In this document: piece by piece, positions 45,538 to 56,386 of the stretch | Layout of the letters: the number at the start of each line of letters is the position of its first letter | Position numbering within the stretch: position 1 is the stretch's first letter | Assembly (NCBI GenBank): GCA_016717225.1 | Contig: JADKGB010000001.1 | Coordinates: forward strand, 310,001 to 374,000 | DNA: 64,000 bases | Direction: 5' to 3' | Source: Flavobacteriales bacterium | Lineage (GTDB): Bacteria; Bacteroidota; Bacteroidia; Flavobacteriales_F; PHOS-HE28 | Translations under genes and position numbers: made by a program | The notes under the pieces: model-generated | Told to the model about the DNA's origin: nothing | Databases searched by the model: none | What the model saw: the letters and a program-made list of their open reading frames with translations, nothing else

Positions 45538-45596
45538 AATCGAACCCCTGTTTCATCCGTGAAAGGGACGCGTCCTAACCCCTAGACGAACGGGCC
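45525..45596 (-). tRNA. tRNA-Glu (anticodon TTC)
   Basis: The reverse complement starts GGCCCGTTCGTCTAGGGG and folds as a cloverleaf: acceptor GGCCCGT/ACGGGCT (one G-U), D-loop GGTTAGGAC, anticodon loop CTTTCAC (TTC), and T-arm CAGGGGTTCGATTCCCCT. CCA is not encoded. It has its own promoter and a hairpin terminator. Confidence 0.97.
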
Positions 45597-45626
45597 ATAA
45601 TGTCAAACCCTCTTTCGGAGGGGCCG

Positions 45627-45657
45627 CAAAAGTATGCGGATCGGGCAACCAACCAAA
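45627..45657 (-). promoter_or_regulatory. Promoter of tRNA-Glu
   Basis: Minus strand TTTG (45654-45657), a 19-base spacer, then TACTTTTG (45627-45634), 30 bases before the mature 5' end. Same geometry as the rpmH promoter. Confidence 0.8.
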
Positions 45658-45720
45658 TTGGATCGGAGATATGAGGACAGAATGGGAGCGCTGAAGACTA
45701 TGAAAAGCGATGGACGCAGC

Positions 45721-46437
45721 TCAAGACACCCCCTCTGAGTCAGCTTGGAACCGGAAACCAAGGCGCTTACCCGTACTGATCTGCATATTGGCGTTCAATT
45801 CGTTCACCTCGCTCACCGTAACCTGGTTAACCTGGTCGTAGGGCGGGGTAAGCAGGTCGAAATCCAGGACGTACAGGATGCACGACTGCAATACCTTCTT
45901 GAGCATGCCGGGGTCAATAACGTTGTTCTCCAGATCATTGTACAAGAAGCCCAATTGTCGCTTTCCCTGTACAAAGAAGTGTCCATCCTTGTTCATGAAC
46001 AATCGGGCGACCAAATAACCGATGTCGCGCTCGCGGTTGTACTTGAAGGAGTCACTAAGGAAGTTGTACACGTTGATAACGCCGAAGTATCCGCGCAGTT
46101 CGTCTTCTTGCAGGTACGTGGTTTTCCAGAGGCTGTGCGCTTGATCCAACTTGAACACGTTGGTGTGCATGTTGAATATGATGGTATCACCAGCCACCTT
46201 CAGTTCGCAGGCCATCTCGCCCTTGTCGGTATAATCAACCACAATGCGCTTGTCGAGAGCCTCAATATCCCCCTCCAGCTCTTTGGCCACTTCGTGCAGG
46301 GCTTCCTTCAATTTGCCGAAGGTGGCTATGGTAGTGGCGTAGACATCCTGTTTCATGCTGCTCTTGACATGCAGCGTGGACACGATCAGCTTGTGCGGTG
46401 TGGGCTTTGCGCCCTTTGGAGAGGCTTTCTTCTTCAT
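45721..46437 (-). CDS. Conserved-looking hypothetical cytosolic protein
   Basis: 238 residues from the ATG at 46437, which overlaps the proS stop (TAATG). The Lys-rich N-terminus (MKKKASPKGAKP) is followed by a mixed alpha/beta domain without signal peptide or membrane segment; GEMACELKVAGDTIIFNMHTN and YFGVINVYNFLSDSFKYNR look well structured. I do not recognise the family. Coupling to proS suggests a housekeeping role. Confidence 0.75.
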   Translation of the reverse strand: MKKKASPKGAKPTPHKLIVSTLHVKSSMKQDVYATTIATFGKLKEALHEVAKELEGDIEALDKRIVVDYTDKGEMACELKVAGDTIIFNMHTNVFKLDQAHSLWKTTYLQEDELRGYFGVINVYNFLSDSFKYNRERDIGYLVARLFMNKDGHFFVQGKRQLGFLYNDLENNVIDPGMLKKVLQSCILYVLDFDLLTPPYDQVNQVTVSEVNELNANMQISTGKRLGFRFQADSEGVS

Positions 46438-47906
46438 TAGTAAGCGCGGGCAAAAAGAACACGTTGTGTGCTGGGCTTCCCGGTAACCATGCAGGTGCCG
46501 GGTACGCGATCCCCTTCCAATGGAATACAACGGATGGTGGCCTTGGTCTCCTGCTTCACGCGCTCTTCGGTCTCCGCGGTGCCATCCCAATGGGCCATCA
46601 GGAAACCGCCTTTCTCGATCTCCACCTTGAACTCTTCGTAGCTGTTCACAGCACGGGTCATGTTCTCCCGCATCGCCAAGGCCTTCTGGTAGAGGTTGTC
46701 CTGGATGGCGGTGAGCAAATGTTCCACCTTGTCAGCCAGGTCCGTTACCTGCATCACTTGTTTTTCCAACGTGTCGCGACGGGCAACTTCCACAGTGCCG
46801 TTCTCCATGTCGCGAGGTCCAACAGCGATGCGCACAGGGTAGCCTTTGAATTCGTACTCCGCGAACTTCCAACCTGGTTTTTTCTGATCGTCGTTGTCGA
46901 ATTTCACGGTGATGCCTTTCACACGAAGGGCGGTGATCGTGGGTTCGATGTACTCGCCAATGGCCGTAAGCTGCTCGCCGTTCTTGGCGATCGGAACGAT
47001 CACGACTTGCACTGGGGCGAGTTTGGGCGGAAGCACCAGACCGTGATCATCACTGTGTGTCATGATCAAGGCGCCCACGAGTCGCGTGCTAACACCCCAG
47101 CTGGTGGCCCAAACGAGTTCTTGTTTGTTCTCCTTGGTGGTGAACATCACATCGAACGCCTTGGCGAAATTCTGACCCAGGAAGTGGGAGGTGCCGGCTT
47201 GCAAGGCTTTACCATCCTGCATCATGGCTTCGATGCAGTAGGTGTCTTCCGCACCTGCGAAGCGTTCACTGGCGCTCTTTACGCCTTTGATCACCGGAAT
47301 GGCCAACCACTCTTCAGCGAAGCGCGTGTACACATCCAGCATTCGCATGGTCTCTTCCACGGCTTCTTCCTTGGTGGCGTGCGCGGTGTGCCCTTCCTGC
47401 CAGAGGAATTCGGCGGTACGCAAGAAAAGGCGGGTGCGCATTTCCCAGCGCACCACATTCGCCCATTGGTTGATCAACAGGGGCAGGTCGCGGTAACTCT
47501 TGATCCAGCCGCGGTAGGTGTTCCAAATGATCGTTTCGCTTGTCGGGCGAATGATCAGTTCCTCTTCCAATTTGGCCTCCGGATCCACCACAACACCATG
47601 AACTGGGTCACTTTTCAGACGATAATGTGTCACAACGGCACATTCCTTCGCGAAACCTTCCACATGGCTGGCTTCTTTGGCCAGGTAACTCTTGGGAATG
47701 AACAGTGGGAAGTACGCGTTCACGTGGCCGGTGGCCTTGAACATGTCGTCCAAAGCACGTTGCATCTTCTCCCAAATAGCGTAGCCGTGGGGCTTGATCA
47801 CCATACAGCCGCGCACCTCGCTGTGCTCAGCCATATCAGCTTTCAGCACCAGGTCATTGTACCATTTCGCGTAATCGTCCGCGCGCTTTGTCAACTGTTC
47901 GCTCAT
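46437..47906 (-). CDS. proS: Prolyl-tRNA synthetase, archaeal/eukaryotic-type
   Basis: Charges tRNA-Pro in the cytosol. The 489 residues match the short ProS type 3 used by Bacteroidota, without the bacterial editing insertion. Class II motifs: motif 1 around GYAIWEKMQRALDDMF, motif 2 VVRWEMRTRLFLRTAEFLWQEGHTAH and motif 3 ATSWGVSTRLVGALIMTHSDDHGLVLPP. An anticodon-binding domain and a C-terminal domain follow. Confidence 0.97.
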   Translation of the reverse strand: MSEQLTKRADDYAKWYNDLVLKADMAEHSEVRGCMVIKPHGYAIWEKMQRALDDMFKATGHVNAYFPLFIPKSYLAKEASHVEGFAKECAVVTHYRLKSDPVHGVVVDPEAKLEEELIIRPTSETIIWNTYRGWIKSYRDLPLLINQWANVVRWEMRTRLFLRTAEFLWQEGHTAHATKEEAVEETMRMLDVYTRFAEEWLAIPVIKGVKSASERFAGAEDTYCIEAMMQDGKALQAGTSHFLGQNFAKAFDVMFTTKENKQELVWATSWGVSTRLVGALIMTHSDDHGLVLPPKLAPVQVVIVPIAKNGEQLTAIGEYIEPTITALRVKGITVKFDNDDQKKPGWKFAEYEFKGYPVRIAVGPRDMENGTVEVARRDTLEKQVMQVTDLADKVEHLLTAIQDNLYQKALAMRENMTRAVNSYEEFKVEIEKGGFLMAHWDGTAETEERVKQETKATIRCIPLEGDRVPGTCMVTGKPSTQRVLFARAY

Positions 47907-48010
47907 GGCGAGGGATCTGTGGTATTAGCTTTGATGTGTATTCAGAAGGCAAGGATACAACTGAAGGCATCTGTCGAGCGTTACACAGAGCATCCATAAC
48001 CCGGTCAACG

Positions 48011-48976
48011 ATGAGAACCAGCGCTTTTCTTTTTCCAGCACTACTGTTGTTCGCGGCATGCGGAAGCATGCAGGAAACCACGCAGGTCCGTGACGATGTG
48101 TATGACATTCCAGACCGCTCGGTAGTTGCGTCCATTGAGGCTGTGCCGCAAGCCGAACCTGAGCCGGCCAAACCGAACGATGATTACTACAACCCGAGCG
48201 AAGCCAAACAATATGAGCAAGGCACTTATTGGGACCGCACCTATAACGAACCGCAGTGGTACAATCAGAGCCGTTTCGGTTTCGGTTATGGTGTGAACAG
48301 CTGGGGCGGAAGCGGCTGGAACATGAGCTACAACCAAGGATTTGGCAATGGCTTTGGCGGTATGTATGACCCGTATTGGAGCAATAGCTGGCAGAGTGGC
48401 TATGGTGCTTGGGGAAATCCGTATGGCTACTACAGCCCTTGGAACAATGGATTCTATGATCCGTGGGGTTGGAATAATCCATACGCGTACAATTATGGAG
48501 CTTGCATTGGCTGTGTGCCATCGTGGTTCCACAACCAATGTGGCGGCTTTGGATATGGAAATGGTGGCTTCAACGGGAATTCGTGGCTCGATGGGACGGG
48601 CACAACGCATATCATCTCACATCGTCCTTCCATGACCGGTGGTGGTGCAGTTGCGGGTGGTGGTGGCACGGGAACCCCGCGAGGTTCGCGGACCAGAGAC
48701 CTTGGGCCGCAAAGACCGGCGGATCACCTACGCGTTCTCCGGCCTGAGTTGGACCGTGGAACGACCCCGGTCAGGCCGGATCGGAATGATGCGCGGGAGA
48801 AGCCTGCGCGGGAAGAGCGCAAGGAACGCCCGGACCGAAAGCGCGATCGCGATACGGAACCGAAATTCGAGCGCGAGAGAACCCCGCGCTTGGACACGGG
48901 CAATAGCGGCGGTGGCCGCGGAAATGGTGGAGGATCAACTCCAGCACCCAGCCCCAGTCCGCGTCCACGCAGATAA
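48011..48976 (+). CDS. Low-complexity Gly/Asn/Tyr/Trp-rich lipoprotein
   Basis: 321 residues from the ATG at 48011. Lipoprotein signal (lipobox LFAAC); residues about 60-210 are dominated by Gly, Asn, Tyr, Trp and Ser (NSWGGSGWNMSYNQG, YGYYSPWNNGFYDPWGW). The rest is first Gly-rich, then an Arg/Asp/Glu-rich, probably disordered tail ending in Pro/Ser repeats. No enzymatic motif. It is likely surface or periplasmic, and possibly structural. The outer-membrane protein gene starts at its last base. Confidence 0.75.
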   Translation: MRTSAFLFPALLLFAACGSMQETTQVRDDVYDIPDRSVVASIEAVPQAEPEPAKPNDDYYNPSEAKQYEQGTYWDRTYNEPQWYNQSRFGFGYGVNSWGGSGWNMSYNQGFGNGFGGMYDPYWSNSWQSGYGAWGNPYGYYSPWNNGFYDPWGWNNPYAYNYGACIGCVPSWFHNQCGGFGYGNGGFNGNSWLDGTGTTHIISHRPSMTGGGAVAGGGGTGTPRGSRTRDLGPQRPADHLRVLRPELDRGTTPVRPDRNDAREKPAREERKERPDRKRDRDTEPKFERERTPRLDTGNSGGGRGNGGGSTPAPSPSPRPRR

Positions 48977-50464
48977 TGAACACGTTCTTCAGCCTGCCTC
49001 ATCTAGCGCTTCTTGCAGTGCTGGGTTCAAGCCTTGGTGCAATGGCACAGAGCGAAGAGGACGCGTTGCGATACTCGAACATACTTCCTGGTGGAACAGC
49101 GCGTAGTTGGGCCATGGGCAGTGCGTTCGGTGCGGTGGGGGCAGACGCGGCCAGTGCCTCTTTGAACCCGGCAGGTTTCGGCCTTTATAATTCTTCGGAG
49201 TTCACGCTTACGCCAAGCTTTGAAGTGAACGATGCGAAGAGTACCCATTACGGCAACGCGGTTTCATCCACGCAGAACCGGTTCTCGGTGCAGAACATGG
49301 CTCTTGTGCTGAACTACCCGAATGATGCGGGCAAGGATTGGCGCGGTGGCAGCTTCGGGATCTCCTTCGATCGGCAAGCGAGCTTCAACTGGAAGGAGAA
49401 CGCCATCGGCAATAGTGTGAACAGCAGCTTGACAGAGCGTTTTGTGAACGAAGCGAACGGCATCTCCTATGTGGATCTGGAGTCGGATCAAACACCCTTG
49501 CCGTTCACCGGAACACTCGCGTGGTTCGCGTATGCCATGGATACCGTGCCCGGCACCATCGATCAATATGCTTCGGCCATTCCGTTCGGTAGCGCGGTGA
49601 AGCAGCAGCACACCATCGATGCTAGTGGTCGGTTGAGCACAACGAGTTTCTTCTATGCCAACAATTACAAGGACAAGCTCTACTTCGGCGTCACGCTCGG
49701 ATTGGTGGGTGTGAATTATGAGCGGCACACGATCCATAAGGAAACCACGTTGGAAGATAGCGTCGATCTGAAAACCTTCCAGTACAAAGGAGGATCTGTT
49801 GACCACCGGCAACGGTATCGACCTGAAGTTCGGCGTGATCGGACGGGTCACGGAAAAACTGCGCTTGGGTGCGTCCTTCCACAGCCCCAAGTGGTTGTTG
49901 TTGAGCGACGCCTACAGCTATTCCCTCTCCACGAATTTTCGAGCGGGTGACAGTTACACGGAGATTTCGCCCGAAGGCTCGTTCAGTTACCGGGTGAATA
50001 CGCCTTGGAGCGTTCTGGCCAGTGCTGTTTACCAAGTTCAAAAAAGCGGGATCATCAGCGTGGATTATGGGTACACCGATTTTCGCAAAGCCCGGTTGCG
50101 AGCTAGTGATGAGTTCTCGGATGTGTATGATTTCGCTCAGGAGAACGACGTGATCCGAGGCAACTTCCAAGGCACGCACAGCCTGCGCGTGGGTACCGAA
50201 TGGCGCTCGGGCAATTGGTATTTCCGAGGGGGTGGCGGCTACTTCCCGAACGCGTATGCCGACCGTGATCCACGACAAGGCACGGCGTACAAAATGTACA
50301 CGGGTGGCATTGGCTTCCGCAAGAAGCATTTCAGTATTGACCTGGCGCTTACCTACGGGCAGCGCGATACGAAGTGGTACCAATACAGCCCGGCGCTGGT
50401 GCAGGCCACCAGTGGTCAGCTCACGGATGTACGATCGCTCGTTACCGTTTCGTTGCGACCGTAG
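48976..50464 (+). pseudogene. Outer-membrane beta-barrel protein (FadL/OmpP1-like) with one frameshift
   Basis: Two frames join into one protein of about 495 residues. The first (from 48976) has a signal peptide, then GGTARSWAMGSAFGAVGADAAS and NPAGFGLYNSSEF, typical of Bacteroidota barrel transporters. The second starts near 49797 (LLTTGNGIDLKFGVIGRV) and ends with a C-terminal strand ...LVTVSLRP. Removing one G in the GGAGG at about 49791-49795 restores the frame (KGDLLTTGNGID). It is either a true inactivation or a sequencing indel. Its 3' end overlaps the convergent hydrolase gene. Confidence 0.8.
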
Positions 50465-51269
50465 TCAAGAGTTCCCGCAGTCGCCCACCGAGTTCCCTTG
50501 TTAATAGTTGATGACCCGCATCCAGGATCATCGTTGAGATCAGCTCCGGTGCTTTTGGTTGAAGGCGATCCGCTAATTCTGGTTTGATCACGTTGTCCTT
50601 CGCGCCGAAAACAAGGGTCACCGGCAACTTGTTTTTTCGCACGTTCGAAGCGACCGCATCGAGATCGGGTTCGATGTGTCGAAAGCTTAGCCACACATCG
50701 TGCAACAATTGACGCTTGGCATGTGTGTCCGACTGCCCAAGAATGAAGCGATGCATCTTCTCGTGCAACAGCCCCACCTTGTGAATTGATCGCACAATAC
50801 CATGCACGCGGTGCGGCTTATGGATGAACCGGCGATAGCGCGCGCGGCCCCATGCCGAGGACGCAAGTGAACGGTACCACGGCTTCGTCTTCAATCCATC
50901 GGGCGCGATAAGGATGGCTTGTGATATCCGCTCCGGCATCGTTTCCAACAAGCTCAACGCCATTCGGCCACCGAGCGAATAGCCCATCAACGCAATTTTC
51001 TTCGTGCCGATATGATCAGTGAAGGCGATGAAATAATCGCGCAACTCCGCTGGTTCGAACGGTTTGTTGGCGCGTTGGGTAGGCGAGGGGCTGTCACCGT
51101 GGAACGGCAGGTCGAACGCATGGATGGTCGCAATGGCACCCAGTTCGTTCTCGAAGACGCTGAAGTCTTCACCCGTGCGGCCGAAGCCGTGGAAGGCGAT
51201 GATCGGTAACGCCCCAATGCCGAAGGTGCGGAACGATAGTTCGAGCGAGTTATGTGAGAAGGAAGCCAT
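50442..51269 (-). CDS. Alpha/beta hydrolase
   Basis: 275 residues from the ATG at 51269. The oxyanion segment IIAFHGFGRTGEDF, the nucleophile elbow ALMGYSLGGRMAL (GYSLGG), the acid in LVFGAKDNVIKPE and the catalytic His in DAGHQLL complete the triad. Substrate unknown; MhpC/MenH-like. The 5' extension of the open frame runs through an inverted-repeat element and is not coding. Confidence 0.88.
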   Translation of the reverse strand: MASFSHNSLELSFRTFGIGALPIIAFHGFGRTGEDFSVFENELGAIATIHAFDLPFHGDSPSPTQRANKPFEPAELRDYFIAFTDHIGTKKIALMGYSLGGRMALSLLETMPERISQAILIAPDGLKTKPWYRSLASSAWGRARYRRFIHKPHRVHGIVRSIHKVGLLHEKMHRFILGQSDTHAKRQLLHDVWLSFRHIEPDLDAVASNVRKNKLPVTLVFGAKDNVIKPELADRLQPKAPELISTMILDAGHQLLTRELGGRLRELLTTVATKR

Positions 51270-51287
51270 CACGCTGGGCTGATGTCT

Positions 51288-51411
51288 CACGCGGAGGCGC
51301 GGAAACGCGGAGCAAAGAAAGGCACAGTCGCAGCCATGCATCAGTATGCATCTGTGTTCAATGTCGGTTCCCAAGCTTTCGTATTTCTCTGCGCCTCCGC
51401 GTCTCCGCGTG
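51288..51411. repeat. MITE-like inverted repeat between the hydrolase and carB
   Basis: A left arm of about 25 bases starting CACGCGGAGGCGCGG (51288-51312) and a right arm ending CCGCGTCTCCGCGTG (51387-51411) are imperfect inverted copies; both are built from CGCGGAG-type units. The middle has ATGCAT repeats and no ORF of note. Confidence 0.7.
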
Positions 51412-51506
51412 CCATTACATTTCTCAACGATCACCCCACCTTATCCACATTCCACCTTTGCCTTGGCGCCCACGGATACATTCGCGCTCCGGTTCCCCAT
51501 CCGGAT

Positions 51507-51598
51507 ATGCCCAAAGACCTTTCCATCAAGTCCGTCCTGATCATTGGATCAGGCCCCATCCCGGATACCACTTCGTGGTTCCGGGACCATCGGCCAAG
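51507..51598 (+). pseudogene. Remnant of a second carB 5' end
   Basis: ATG 51507 starts MPKDLSIKSVLIIGSGPI, nearly identical in protein to the true carB start (MPKDNSIKSVLIIGSGPI) but with different synonymous codons. It is interrupted at 51560-51585 by a perfect palindrome (CCCGGA...TCCGGG). The carB-like IGQ codons (ATCGGCCAAG) continue just after, and then homology ends. Confidence 0.8.
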
Positions 51599-51639
51599 TC
51601 CTCTCACATCGGCCCGTATTTACCTCAATCTGATGTGCC

Positions 51640-54441
<2,802 letters not shown>

Positions 54442-54453
54442 GCCGGTAACGAA

Positions 54454-54711
54454 GTGGGCTATGTGGTTCTCTGCATAATGGTAGTGTGGGTGGCAACTTC
54501 ACTGTGGCTTACATATCGCACAGGAAGGGAACTCACCGAGCAGGGATTCAAGCCCTGGGCGAAGGGATGGTATTGGAAGAGTATGTTCAGGCTTCTACCT
54601 GAACCTGAGCAGAAGATCTATGGAAAGCACAACAGGCGACATTGGCTCTTGATATTCTGCGTCGTGCTGGTCTTCGTGTTCATCACTCTCGTTGATACCC
54701 GTCACCGATGA
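54454..54711 (+). CDS. Small two-helix membrane protein, cassette 1
   Basis: 85 residues, GTG start 4 bases after the in-frame carB stop. TM1 is at about 2-20 (VVLCIMVVWVATSLWL), a basic loop (YRTGRELTEQGFKPWAKGWYW) follows, and TM2 is at about 63-80 (WLLIFCVVLVFVFITLV). Its TGA overlaps the ATG of the next carB tail copy. Family unknown. Its topology and the loop order (Arg-Glu, Trp, Met-Phe) resemble those of the cassette 3 protein. Confidence 0.6.
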   Translation: MGYVVLCIMVVWVATSLWLTYRTGRELTEQGFKPWAKGWYWKSMFRLLPEPEQKIYGKHNRRHWLLIFCVVLVFVFITLVDTRHR

Positions 54712-54830
54712 AGAACACCGGGGAGACGATCTACTTCATCAAGGACTTGAAGGAGGAGCCTGGCCCGCAGGTTGATGCGGGATTCTTCCGGCAGGTGCAT
54801 GGGGAGCGGAGCATGTACTTGAGCAGGTAG
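54708..54830 (+). pseudogene. carB tail, copy 2
   Basis: Encodes 40 codons from MKNTGETIYFIKDLK to QVHGERSMYLSR and a TAG stop. Between LK and FFRQ it has a ten-codon insertion (EEPGPQVDAG) built on a palindrome CCCGCA-GGTTGA-TGCGGG that keeps the frame. The rest of carB is absent. Confidence 0.88.
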
Positions 54831-55112
54831 GTTGAAATTGCCAACAGCCTGCGGACACTTGGCCGTCGAGCGATCGTTGCAATGGTGCTACGGTTCGTGG
54901 ACCATTGGCCTGCAAGCCGAAGCGGCTGCTTAGATGAGGTTACCCTGCTTATACCATCTCGCAGTAAAGCTTGGTCCGATCTGCTTGCTCTTTTTCCGCA
55001 CTACTTCACCGCAGAGGTCATTCCGTAGCTCTGGCTACGCAACAACCTCTGCGGCTCGTCCTGCAAAAAAATAGCCGCGCATCTCTAGACCAATCCTTAC
55101 TGCGAAATGGTA
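54831..55112. other. Non-coding stretch with a nested hairpin
   Basis: No ORF is supported. At 55009-55054, CCGCAGAGGT and ACCTCTGCGG enclose a second stem CGTAGC / GCTACG (55024-55039). An A7 run follows. The element looks like a dispersed palindromic repeat. Confidence 0.6.
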
Positions 55113-55487
55113 TTACTTCTGATAGAGCAGCAGGTCGATCTCCGTGTCCACCTTCTTGAAGTCCTTGTCGGCGGTCATCAAGCGCACGCCAAGGAAGCGG
55201 GCACTTGCAGCGATGATGCTGTCCGGTATTTCCAGTCCGCTCTTGCGTCGGAGCAGGATCGCATCCGCGTTGATCACCGGGTTGCTCTCGATCACAGGCA
55301 CTTGTTCCAGGAAGCGCTCGATGAGGGCGATGCCTTCACGATCGATCTTCGGAAAGCTAAGCAGCTCGATGCGGGTGATGAACGATATGTACAGGTCCCG
55401 ACCGTCGATCATTTCCGTCAAGGCCTTGTCGCCCTTCAGCGCATACAGAATGATGTTGGTGTCCACCAACAACCTATCGCCATCCAT
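55113..55487 (-). CDS. PIN-domain ribonuclease toxin (VapC-like)
   Basis: 124 residues. Acidic active-site residues: Asp in LLVDTNIILYAL, Glu in FITRIELLSFP, Asp in GLEIPDSIIAASA and Asp in MTADKDFKKV, as in VapC toxins, which cleave RNA (often initiator tRNA or rRNA). It overlaps the upstream antitoxin gene by 14 bp. Confidence 0.9.
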   Translation of the reverse strand: MDGDRLLVDTNIILYALKGDKALTEMIDGRDLYISFITRIELLSFPKIDREGIALIERFLEQVPVIESNPVINADAILLRRKSGLEIPDSIIAASARFLGVRLMTADKDFKKVDTEIDLLLYQK

Positions 55488-55647
55488 CGCGCATCTGCTT
55501 CTGGATCGTGAGCGGGTCGCCCTCCAACTTCAGCTTACCGGCGAAGCTCTTCACGTCAACGCCCTTCGACTTCCGCTTGCGCTTTCGTCCTTTCAGAAGC
55601 GTGGCCAATTGCTTGCGTGTGGTGCTGCGCTTGACTATGGTGGTCAT
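55474..55647 (-). CDS. VapB-like antitoxin
   Basis: 57 residues, too short for a 60-codon cut-off. A very basic N-terminal half (RKQLATLLKGRKRKRKSKG) is followed by FAGKLKLEGDPLTIQKQMRDGWR, the C-terminal toxin-binding pattern common in VapB partners of PIN toxins. It precedes and overlaps the PIN gene, the usual antitoxin-toxin order. The DNA-binding domain is not typical, so the subfamily is open. Confidence 0.8.
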   Translation of the reverse strand: MTTIVKRSTTRKQLATLLKGRKRKRKSKGVDVKSFAGKLKLEGDPLTIQKQMRDGWR

Positions 55648-55751
55648 GTTGCGGCTGTTGGTTCAAATGTATGCCAAGCCGTCGCATGGTGTCCGAAGCC
55701 TTGGAAAGCGTTGTGTTGCACCCGGTGATCACGCACCCATGGCGCAGCTTA

Positions 55752-55913
55752 TCAGGGCTGCTTTCCCAAGCTGATCCTGGCTTTGCGCAACAGATCGCGT
55801 GCTTCCTCCAACGACAGTACGATGCCCTCGATACTGAAGGAGGTGATCAACGAGCGCAACATCTGCTCGTCGGAGACCTTAGGTTTGCGTGAGGGCTTCT
55901 TGTCCGCTGCCAT
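55752..55913 (-). CDS. Small hypothetical protein in cassette 2
   Basis: 53 residues. It starts MAADKKPSRKPKVSDEQ, then LRSLITSFSIEGIVLSLEEARDLLRKAR, a helix-rich segment resembling small antitoxin-like proteins, and ends GKQP. It lies 104 bases upstream of the antitoxin on the same strand. Coding is supported by composition only. Confidence 0.5.
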   Translation of the reverse strand: MAADKKPSRKPKVSDEQMLRSLITSFSIEGIVLSLEEARDLLRKARISLGKQP

Positions 55914-55944
55914 GACGCTAATTTAGCACATCTCACCCTACAAC

Positions 55945-56099
55945 TTCCCCACGTGGACAAGAGCCTTTGGCCCGAAATGAAGAGAACCGGCGAGGCGATC
56001 TATTTCATCAAGGACCTGAAGGAGGAGCCTGCCCCGCAGGTTGATGCGGGGTTCTTCAGGCAGGTGTATGGGGAGCATTCAATGTATCTGAACAGGTAG
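55945..56099 (+). pseudogene. carB tail, copy 3
   Basis: The longest extra copy. Homology begins at the codons for FPHVDKSLWPEMKRTGEAIYF (native FPNVEESLGPEMKSTGEAIYF), continues with IKDLK, the ten-codon palindromic insertion EEPAPQVDAG (stem CCCCGCA / TGCGGGG), then FFRQVYGEHSMYLNR and TAG. Confidence 0.88.
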
Positions 56100-56386
56100 T
56101 GGACATGGTCTTTCCCTCAGGCCCGTCCGTTTGGATCTGCTCCGGGATAGTCGCGGTGTACTTGCTCGTTTTGATCAGGTGGCACTTCGTCCTTACACGT
56201 CGCGAAATGAAAGCGTTGCAGCCTGGTTGGCGGGGAACACATTTTTCGTTGAAGGCGATGTTCAGTGATAAGCAGACTATGCGTGTCGCCAACCGTATGA
56301 TGGTGCGTGCCCTTCTGATCTTCTTGGGCGCGATCGTCCTTTTCGTCGTACTGAACTGGTTTTCTTCCTTGTTCGTTAGTGATTAG
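56099..56386 (+). CDS. Small two-helix membrane protein, cassette 3
   Basis: 95 residues. GTG at 56099 (or ATG at 56105), starting at the last base of carB tail copy 3. TM1 at about 12-30 (WICSGIVAVYLLVLI), loop with TRREMKALQPGWRGTHFSLKAMF, TM2 at about 70-92 (ALLIFLGAIVLFVVLNWF). Its TAG is followed directly by the ATG of tail copy 4. Unknown family; possible distant relative of the cassette 1 protein. Confidence 0.6.
   Translation: MDMVFPSGPSVWICSGIVAVYLLVLIRWHFVLTRREMKALQPGWRGTHFSLKAMFSDKQTMRVANRMMVRALLIFLGAIVLFVVLNWFSSLFVSD

Noticed and set aside
46398..47999. 533-codon plus-strand open frame over proS
   Set aside because: Antisense of a clear prolyl-tRNA synthetase; no independent coding evidence.
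54708..54830. Small independent gene with its own ATG
   Set aside because: The translation is the CarB C-terminus; it is a tail fragment without a promoter or a separate function that I can support.
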